From: Populus alba
Lineage: Eukaryota > Streptophyta > Magnoliopsida > Malpighiales > Salicaceae
NCBI RefSeq assembly: GCF_005239225.2
Contig: NC_133299.1
Span: 6,514,967 to 6,578,966, forward strand
Reading direction: 5' to 3'
Length of the DNA: 64,000 nt
This document shows, one piece after another, positions 57,088 to 64,000 of the stretch. The stretch's first letter is position 1, and each line of letters begins with the position of its first letter. Below the pieces are notes generated by a model that did no database searches, had not been told where the DNA came from, and saw only the letters and a program-made list of their open reading frames with translations. The translations under genes were made by a program, and so were the position numbers.

Positions 57088-57096
57088 CTGGTAGTG
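57088..57096 (-). other. Intact CACTA terminal motif
   Basis: CTGGTAGTG on the plus strand, which is CACTACCAG inward on the minus strand. It is the cut site for a CACTA transposase. Confidence 0.8.
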
Positions 57097-57290
57097 ACCC
57101 ATTAACTTTCATTGGCTTTAGATCCTTCTTGTAATTTGATGAGGTCCTTAGCTTGATTTTTAGACATAGACTTTATTGTTTCTTCATGAAATTATACCAC
57201 AAAGTAAATTTTTCTCCATTCATGGCTTGTGAGAATAAATTTGGATCATTTTCAGGTTTATCATCAAAGTCATACTCTTAAAGTAATACA
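57097..57290 (-). pseudogene. Copia RT N-terminal fragment flanking the CACTA element
   Basis: Minus strand: 'ENDPNLFSQAMNGEKFTLWY' followed by NFMKK, then 'KIKLRTSSNYKKDLKPMKVN'. This matches the plant copia segment 'DP..F..A...... W..AM..E..S...N..WDLV.LP.G.K.I..KWV'. It is probably the same dead copia element as the RNase H at 53.0-53.4 kb. Confidence 0.6.
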
Positions 57291-57299
57291 ATTGATAAG

Positions 57300-58560
57300 A
57301 ATGCAAAATGTCATATTTTTATTGCTTAATGTTTAGTTTTTTATATTTATTTGATGCCTAAATGTACTTATTATTTTTATATTTTGATTTAGGATGCAAA
57401 TAGAGGTGTTAAGGGTAAAATAAAGCTAATTAGACAATTATAGACAATTTCAACACAACTTCATAATCTGGATATAACTCTTTCATCCAAGCTCCAAAGG
57501 AGATGATTCAAAATGCTATGGAGCCCTAAGAAACAGTCATATAACTTTCATGTTTTGAGTTAAAGAGATATTGACTGAATAGAGATTGAAATTAGGCATA
57601 GATTCGCTGCACCTATATTGCCAATGTGCTGGAATGTTATTGGGCATGCAAATTTATTACGATATGATTTATTTTTAGAAGCTTCTAGACTCGATGCATG
57701 AATTCCAGCTAAAGACATTATTTTTCTTATTATGTAAGGACTCTATTTTTTTATTTAATAATTGCATTAAATATTCAGATTTATTGGTTATTATTGGAGG
57801 ATAATATTGAGAGTATTTTTAAAAGATTTTGTAAGCTTTCAAAGAGAGAGAAAACGTGTAAAAGAGATAAAAAGAAGATCAAATCGGACCTTTGGCCTCT
57901 CTCTTCTTTCTTCCTCTTTCTCTTTTCCCTTCTCTCTTCCTTCTTTTCCTTGGAGTTTTCACAATGATATTGGGCAATTAAATTTTTATTTGGTCAAAAG
58001 AAATAAAAGCCTTTCCTCTTGAACACACATAATCAATAACTTATTGAATTTACAACATATTTCATACCCTCTAAGTTGATTTTAATTCAAAGCCCTTAAT
58101 GAAATATCATGTTTCGAACTATTTTGAGTGTCAAAAGTTGAATATCAAATTGAATTCAATATCTAAAAAGTGTATAAAACTAAATTAGAGGTCAATTCCA
58201 AAGATAGAAAATTTATGTTAAAACTAGTTGTTCCAAAAGATTCATTTACCCATGTTTTTTTTAGAGACATTTGAAGAAATAAGATAAAGATGATAAGGAT
58301 AATATCAAAAAAAATATAAATTAAAATTTATTTTTTAAAAACATGTAAGTCCAACTTATTTATGAATTGAATTCAAATAGAATTGATTCAAGTAAATTGT
58401 ATTGTCTTAATTGAGATCCAAATCATGTGTACTTCACAAACAGAAAAGGAGAATTCCTTTCTAATCTGTGGTCAACATTAAGATGAAGTACAATAAGAAG
58501 ATGACTAACCACTACTCTTTAATAACACAGCCTCCATTACAGATTGCAAATTACCTGATT
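57300..58560. other. Repeat-like DNA, perhaps an LTR relic
   Basis: No coding region. 'gttgaattg'-poor AT-rich DNA contains 'ttctttcatccaagctcca', 'gaaacagtcatataactttc' and, at 57.87-57.96 kb, a long CT-rich leader-like stretch. These features fit a plant LTR, but no second copy or termini were found. A 71-codon frame at 57,807-58,022 shows no motif. Confidence 0.3.
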
Positions 58561-58610
58561 CAGTCACTCTTAAACATCCCTTTTACCAAGTGAATTTGGG
58601 CCCCTCAAAG

Positions 58611-58826
58611 CTATTTTCCTAATACAGTCATCCATACACTTCGAAAAGCAATTAATATGGCACTAAAATCTCCTCTTAAAACCCACGGCTCTAAAATTTC
58701 TTCAGACAATTGAGCTAATTCCTTCAATAAAATATTAAGAACACGTGCACGAGAATGAGCACATACAGCTTGTAAACCGAAATTTCTTATCCCTGAATCC
58801 AACTCCAGCATGCATGAACTAGGCAT
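58611..58826 (-). pseudogene. LINE (L1-type) endonuclease fragment
   Basis: The minus-strand frame contains 'VCAHSRARVLNILLKELAQL' followed by 'SEEILEPWVLRGDFSAIL', which matches the LINE endonuclease segment 'vYa.p....R..LW.eL..l...i..PW.l.GDFN.IL', with GDFN changed to GDFS. The nuclease would nick target DNA during LINE insertion. Only about 70 codons remain and no RT is nearby. Confidence 0.65.
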
Positions 58827-60797
58827 GATTAACTAAAATGTCTAAAAAAACTTCAAATGAATATGGGTTTTTTCATGACTATTTAATGTGATTGAATTTT
58901 TTTGAGTTGGGCTTCAAGCCTGGATAGGCCTATTAGACGAGGGCTCTATTTTCTCTCTATTCTCCTCTCCTTCTTTCTTCTTCTCTCCTCTTTATTGGCC
59001 CATGATTGAGCTTATTTATCTTTCCCAGTAAGTTTTTCCCTCCAGTCTTTGAAATTATATGAGATTTTGAAGATTATAGTTTTTACTTATGGGGGCACAT
59101 TTTGATTCAAATGGAAGGTGGAGACTATGATAAATTATGAGAGAGCAAATCAAGAGTGTCCTATGTCAATTGTCTTCAGTTTGCATGAGTGGAAAAAGAC
59201 AACATATATAGTTTTTAGGTGAGTTGTCCTAAAAGAGGAGAGGAAGAAGAAATAAACTTTCAGGTGAGTTGTTTAGAGTTGTTTAGAGATGAGTGAGCAT
59301 GATTGCGTACAAATCAGATAATTTTTTGTTATAAAGTATAGCTAGAAAGAGAGCTCACATGGAGAGTTTTGACATTTAAGCTTGAATGGAGATTGTTTTG
59401 TACATATTATGCTAGCATAGATGGAAGGGCATACTTGGTGACCCTACTATGTTGGGGCTAGGTGCTCTCCTCAATCGAAGGAGAGAAACTTTTGTGCAAG
59501 TGGAGAATCTTGAGGAGAAAATAACATAATGTTTTAGGGAAATTATTATTAGATAGAGACATAGAGATATAGAGATATTATTTAGATAAAGGTGGACCAA
59601 ATCATACTAATGGGGTGTCTTTTTGTTTATGGAGATTTATTTCTTCGAAATCCTCTATAGCGTTAGTTAGTACTAGTTGATCAATCCATAACGAATTCTT
59701 ATGTTTCTAGTTTCTTATATTTTTTTAGAAATAAGAAAATATATTCTTAAGAAAAAAAGTTCTAAATAGTAAACACGTTTTTTATTACTCGGAATTGTTT
59801 TTCAAACAATTAGAAATTCTCCATATTTTTCTATAGTTTTCATATTTGATGAATTTACTGATCACGGGATTTGCTCATATATTATTTAAATATATATTTA
59901 ATATAGTTTACTAATTTTACATTGATTTGTCTAATATTAATAGTTAGAAAGTAAGACCCCATACATATTTATTATAAATCCTAAAAAAAATTTAAGAAAT
60001 TAGTATAATTTTCTTAATATAGTATTAAGAGTTTTCCTTGATTTGTCACCAAGGTCAAATAAAATAAATTTTTAATATCATGCTATTATAAAAAGGTTTC
60101 ATTACTTTATTTCAAGAAAAACAAATAGCTCAAAAGAGATATTTTTTCATTCAATTCATATAAATAATTTGTTTAATTAAAAAAATAGTGTCTTATCTTT
60201 TTTAAAAAAGAAAAAAGTAAAAATATGATACTTTTCATTGAAAATCATTTTATAAATAAAAAACTATGGTTTTGATTTATTAAATTAATATATTTTGATG
60301 TAATTTTATTATTTTTGAGGTTTTATGTATTAGCATTTTTGGCCTATTTTCAAGCATTTGTAGTATTTCATTATTCAAAATAAAGAGAAATATGATACTA
60401 TATTGATTAATATGAGTTATGAGTGATTTGAGAAACTTATTTTATATTATTCAATGTTATGTGTCATACATTAATAAATATGTAATGAAAAAACAGGGTT
60501 AATATAATTTTTTAGAAATTGTATTATTGTTTTAGTATTGTTCTTAATTTGAAATACGGTTGAATTTGCATAATAGCATTGATAAATATTTTATATTCTC
60601 ATAAAAAAAAAAAATTTGTTCCTTTTATGGAGTATAAGTCTTTTTGTAAACACCTGATAAAAAAAAATGATAAAAGTAAAACAACCCCACCATTATTGTC
60701 GATTTCTGAATGGACAGCACCACAAATATCGTTGTCGATTTTTGATTCGGCAATGGCTTTGTGCACTAAAAAATTCATGTGTTTTGTAAAACCCTGA
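58827..60797. other. AT-rich intergenic DNA, nothing recognised
   Basis: Short frames without motifs. Strongly AT-rich around 59.7-60.6 kb with no repeat family I can name. Confidence 0.4.
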
Positions 60798-62089
60798 TGA
60801 AAATTTAGTATTGCGCTGACCCATGTTAGGAAAAATTGAGGAGTGTGGATCGGCTTGCTCTAAGGGGAAGTGTGAAGGAGCAGAACCAACCTACTCTAAA
60901 TGGGAACTATGAAGGATATGACCAACCATAAGATGAGCCAAATACGTATAAGAACAAGGGTAACCAACCTTCCAAACACCCCTCCATATTTAAAGGGTAT
61001 ATAAATGTAGCAAAGGAGAGAGAATGACCTTTGCTCTCCCGAAAAACGATAAATGTCATTGCAACTGCAGTAGCCACCTCTTTGCTCTCCCAAAAAATAG
61101 CAGTTGTCATTATAGTTGCAGCAACCACCCCTTCCAAGAAGATAATTGAACCAGACAGCCTGCATGTCAATCCTATAATTGTAGAGTGAGTAGAGAGTTA
61201 GGAGAGAAGAAAGAGCCTAGATCTCTCCCCCAAAACTGGTTGCAGCTCTACTGAAACAACCTCTCTCTTTTTCAAAAAACCAACCACCAAACTCAGCTGC
61301 ATGTTATCTTCTTTGAGTACTTGAGTGAATGAGAGTTAAGGAGAAGGGTGGAGATTGAAACCATGAAAGAAAAGGGAGCCTAGGGCCAACTGGAACCAGT
61401 TAGTAGAGGAAGAAGAGCAGAAAATCAAGATTTAAGAGAATAATTATACCACCAAGACATGCTCAAAAGTTGTCTAAATAACATAAGGTGAGACTAATAT
61501 CCTTCCCTTAGCTGGTTGTTGCCCCAGATTTCAGACAAAAAGGAAGGGAAGAAAACTCGAAAATAGAAGGGGTAGTGTTCTTGCACTTAACTCAAGGAAT
61601 CTTGACTAAATGGACAGACCTAAGTAGAGAAAAGTATGAATGAACACATGCACAAATCCTTACCTAAGAAACATGAATGATTTTGAATACATGAACTTAG
61701 GGAATGGCTAGTCATAGCAAGGGCTGAACAAAATATGAATTAGAGTGACTAAATACATGGATAACGATCTTGTGAGACTTCTAGGGACATACTTGAATAA
61801 TAATAAAAAATCATACTTGTGTTAATTATATAAATTATTGATTGATGACGTTATATGGAAAGGTGTTGGAATGATGTTAAGTGCAAATTGTGTTATTAAT
61901 AAACCTTGGAAGCATGTTGCAGCTGAAACAGGAATTACACCATATAATGCTTCGGTTTTGTTCATTGATGAACGGACATGTGTGATTGTGAAGTAAGAGA
62001 TTGGATTCTGAATTGTGATTGTGATTATACTTGTTAGAAATATGATGATTTGCAGGCGTAGCTAAGTGTAAGACCATAAATGACTTAAT
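60798..62089 (+). mobile_element. LTR-like region with promoter and pyrimidine-rich leader
   Basis: A TATATAAAT at 60,998 is followed by about 400 bp rich in short direct repeats: 'tttgctctcccgaaaaacga' and 'tttgctctcccaaaaaatag', each followed by 'tgtcattgcaactgcagtag' or its variant. Frames here are short or cross the repeats. This layout resembles the R-U5 part of a plant gypsy LTR, but neither a second LTR nor a pol gene is within the window. The assignment is tentative. Confidence 0.35.
60998..61006 (+). promoter_or_regulatory. TATA-box-like element
   Basis: TATATAAAT in the context 'aaagggtatataaatgtagc', upstream of the repetitive leader-like region. Confidence 0.4.
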
Positions 62090-62345
62090 CATCGCTAACA
62101 ATTTCTGAATTGGTAGCGACATGGATTTCACTGATGATTTCATCGTCAACTATAGAAATAAATCTCTTTGATGATTTCTTGGTTAACAACGACTCAGTTT
62201 TTGGAAATGATTTTTAAGCCACCAGTAGGCTGTGAGCGTTGATGTTTTCAACATTAGTCATAGAAATGTGTTGAATTGATGATTTCTGAGTCACCAACGA
62301 CTCAGTTTTCATCAATGGTTTCCGAGTCAGCTGAAGCTTATATGC
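62090..62345 (+). repeat. Irregular repeats around 'aacgactcagtttt'
   Basis: 'aacaacgactcagtttttgg' and 'accaacgactcagttttcat' occur about 105 bp apart, with 'gatgatttc' recurring four times between 62,133 and 62,310. Higher-order unit about 100 bp. Confidence 0.55.
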
Positions 62346-62379
62346 GCTGGCGATTTATATCGAATTAGGTGTCAGCAGC

Positions 62380-62740
62380 AATCAGTCAATGCGAATCGTG
62401 GTGCATGCAGCGAATCTATTTTCCTTGTCCAAAGCTGCTGAATAATGGTGTCTACAACGAATCAGTTTTTGCTATCAAATCATGGTGTCTGCAATGAATT
62501 AGTTCTCGCTGCCGAAAGCTACCGAATAATGGTGTCTACAGTGAATCAGTTTTCACTACTGAACTGTGGTATCTACAACAAATCAATTTTCTCAGCTAAA
62601 TTGTATTATCTACAACGAATCAGTTTTCACTGTTGAATTTTGATGTCTGTAGCAAATTAGTTTTCATTGTCGAATTTTGTATCACCAGCAAATAAGTCTT
62701 CGCTACTAAATTCTAAATCACTAGCGAATCAATTTTCATT
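62380..62740 (+). repeat. Tandem repeat of about 40 bp, roughly nine copies
   Basis: Variants of 'ggtgtctacaacgaatcagt' followed by 'tttcgctgc(t/c)gaa' recur from 62,390 to 62,740. Divergence is moderate. Open frames here are by-products of the periodicity. Confidence 0.8.
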
Positions 62741-63036
62741 GCTGATTTTCTATGATAGACTCCCATAACATAAATGACTTAAATGCTTGTAATGATTTCA
62801 TTGTATGATTGTGTAAAATATGGAACACTTGAATGTGAACATATGGATTCTTGAAATAGGTACGGTGACGAATCATGTGATTTCATAATGCAAATGTGCT
62901 GACTTGTGACCATTGATGTATTAGGTGGTGCGACCAAGATTGGACCTTTCCAAGCAAGGACACCCTACGAGAGGAATAGGTAGGTGACTTCTACCCTCTT
63001 TTAACATAACATGAGTTTCTAAAGTGAATTTATTAT
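62741..63036. other. Spacer between tandem blocks
   Basis: About 300 bp of non-repetitive sequence including 'ggtggtgcgaccaagattgg' and 'ggtaggtgacttctaccctc'. The latter includes a GGTAG/CTACC inverted pair. No gene. Confidence 0.35.
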
Positions 63037-63740
63037 CAAGGATCTATTATTGTGCTATATAGAATGCTAAACTGTCATAAATGATCTTATGAGTATTATG
63101 AAGGATCTATTCTTGTATTGTAATGAACATTAACGATCATAAATAGTTGTATGAGTACTTCAAAGGATCTATCGTTGTATTATACTGAATGTAAATTTTC
63201 ATGAATGTTTGTATGAGTATTACGAAGGATCTATTGTTGAATTGTACTGAAGATTAACTATCATAAATAGTTATATGAGTATTACAAAAGATCTATCTTT
63301 GTATTATAATGAATGTTAATTGTCATAAATGTTTTTATGAATATTACAAAGGATTTATTGTTGTGTTATACAAAATGCTAAATTGTTACGAATATTTGTA
63401 TGAGTATTACGAATGATCTATTGTTGTATTGTACTGAACATTAACTATCACGAATAGTTGTATAAGTATTATGAAGGATCTATCATTGTATTATATTAAA
63501 TGTTAATTGTCACAAATGATTGTATAAGTATTACGAAGAATTTAATATTGTGTTATACAAAATGCTAAGTTGCTACGAAATGCTTGTTTGAGTATTACAA
63601 GTGATCTATTGTTATGTTATACTGAACGTTAAACTATTATGGAATGTTTGTATAAGTATTATGAAAGGTCTACTAGTATGGTATAATGAATGTTAAATTG
63701 TTATGAATCATTTGAATGAGCATTACAAAGTATATATTAT
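63037..63740 (+). repeat. Tandem repeat of about 62 bp, twelve copies with subtypes
   Basis: 'ggatctat' starts units near 63,040, 63,103, 63,164, 63,227, 63,289, 63,350, 63,413, 63,476, 63,537, 63,603, 63,667 and 63,729. Three subtypes alternate: A 'caaaatgctaa', B 'actgaacattaac' and C 'aatgaatgttaat'. Runs such as B-C-B-C and A-B-C point to higher-order duplication of dimers and trimers. Confidence 0.9.
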
Positions 63741-63790
63741 CATGTTATAGTGATTTCATGAACCGTCTACAGAACATTTGACTGGTTAAT

Positions 63791-64000
63791 GATTAATTTT
63801 GGCTAATGGCATCTTAAGTAGATGACCGAGATGAACAAATAATTAGCTTCGATTAATTTCATCCTGAGAGAATGATCGGGGTGCATAGATGATTAGCTTC
63901 GACTAATGACATCCTAAAAGGATGACCTATATCGACAAATGATTAGCTTCAAATAATGACATCCTAAGTGGATGACCAAGATGAATAAACGATTGGCTTC
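63791..64000 (+). repeat. 50-bp tandem repeat, at least four copies, continuing past the window
   Basis: 'gattagcttcgactaatgac' with 'atcctaagaggatgacc' and 'gatgaacaaat' recurs at 63,791, 63,841, 63,891, 63,941 and 63,991, exactly every 50 bp. The unit contains 'atccta..ggatgac', a short imperfect palindrome. Confidence 0.9.

Larger units (their letters stand above)
53396..57096 (-). mobile_element. CACTA (En/Spm) DNA transposon remnant
   Basis: The right terminus reads CACTACCAGAAAATC on the minus strand (57,096 leftwards), the canonical CACTA end. Both subterminal regions (53.40-53.60 and 56.72-57.09 kb) are filled with variants of CCGTCGGTA/TACCGACGG, as expected for this superfamily. 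A TNP2-type transposase fragment lies inside. The left CACTA terminus is missing or mutated. Copia pol lies on both sides (RNase H left, RT N-terminus right), so it inserted into a copia element, whose RT middle is lacking. A further LTR-like insertion sits at 54.7-56.3 kb. Confidence 0.8.

Noticed and set aside
62445..62636. 63-codon repetitive frame
   Set aside because: It is the translation of the tandem repeat of about 40 bp.

Overview
The window is plant nuclear DNA, most likely poplar or a close Salicaceae relative. This is an inference: it holds one intact intron-containing plant gene (an ALMT-type anion channel), AT-rich intergenic DNA, many (TA)n microsatellites, and several copies of an AT-rich MITE-like repeat that I associate from memory with Populus. 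There is no bacterial, organellar or viral gene content. I see no tRNA, rRNA or CRISPR array.

Layout. 1-14.4 kb: AT-rich intergenic DNA with an 81-bp tandem repeat (858-1108), MITE-like repeats, a four-copy array of about 550 bp (4.8-7.1 kb) and a truncated Ty1/copia element (9.1-11.1 kb). 14.4-33.4 kb: a nested retrotransposon complex. The oldest layer is a decayed minus-strand Ty3/gypsy element of Tat type; I could follow gag, zinc-knuckle region, protease, reverse transcriptase, RNase H and integrase through stop codons and frameshifts. It was interrupted by three later insertions: LTR-like sequences at 14.6-16.5 and 30.2-32.2 kb, and a complete, very young 11,008-bp LTR element at 17,584-28,591. 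33.4-40.2 kb: intergenic DNA with MITE-like repeats and doubtful host gene scraps. 40.2-44.9 kb: a decayed plus-strand Ty1/copia element with both LTRs, followed by a Tat-type LTR relic to 46.8 kb. 49.36-51.73 kb: the six-exon ALMT gene. 51.75-57.3 kb: copia pieces starting 20 bp after the ALMT stop codon, then a CACTA (En/Spm) transposon remnant that itself carries an LTR-like insertion. 57.3-60.8 kb: AT-rich DNA with a LINE scrap. 60.8-64.0 kb: an LTR-like region with a promoter-like start and four consecutive tandem-repeat blocks running off the window.

The most interesting object is the young 11-kb element. It has 2.2-kb LTRs that differ by only a few substitutions, a perfect 5-bp target duplication (AGCAT), a Tat/Ogre-like primer binding site and polypurine tract, and a 6.6-kb interior without recognisable gag or pol. 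It is therefore a LARD-type non-autonomous element that must be mobilised in trans. Just before its polypurine tract it carries a 22-unit minisatellite with higher-order structure, the kind of 3'UTR array from which satellites are thought to arise in Tat/Ogre elements.

The only gene I would call functional is ALMT, a membrane anion (malate) channel. Its 3' flank consists of retrotransposon LTR sequence, so the element may supply its 3'UTR and polyadenylation signals.
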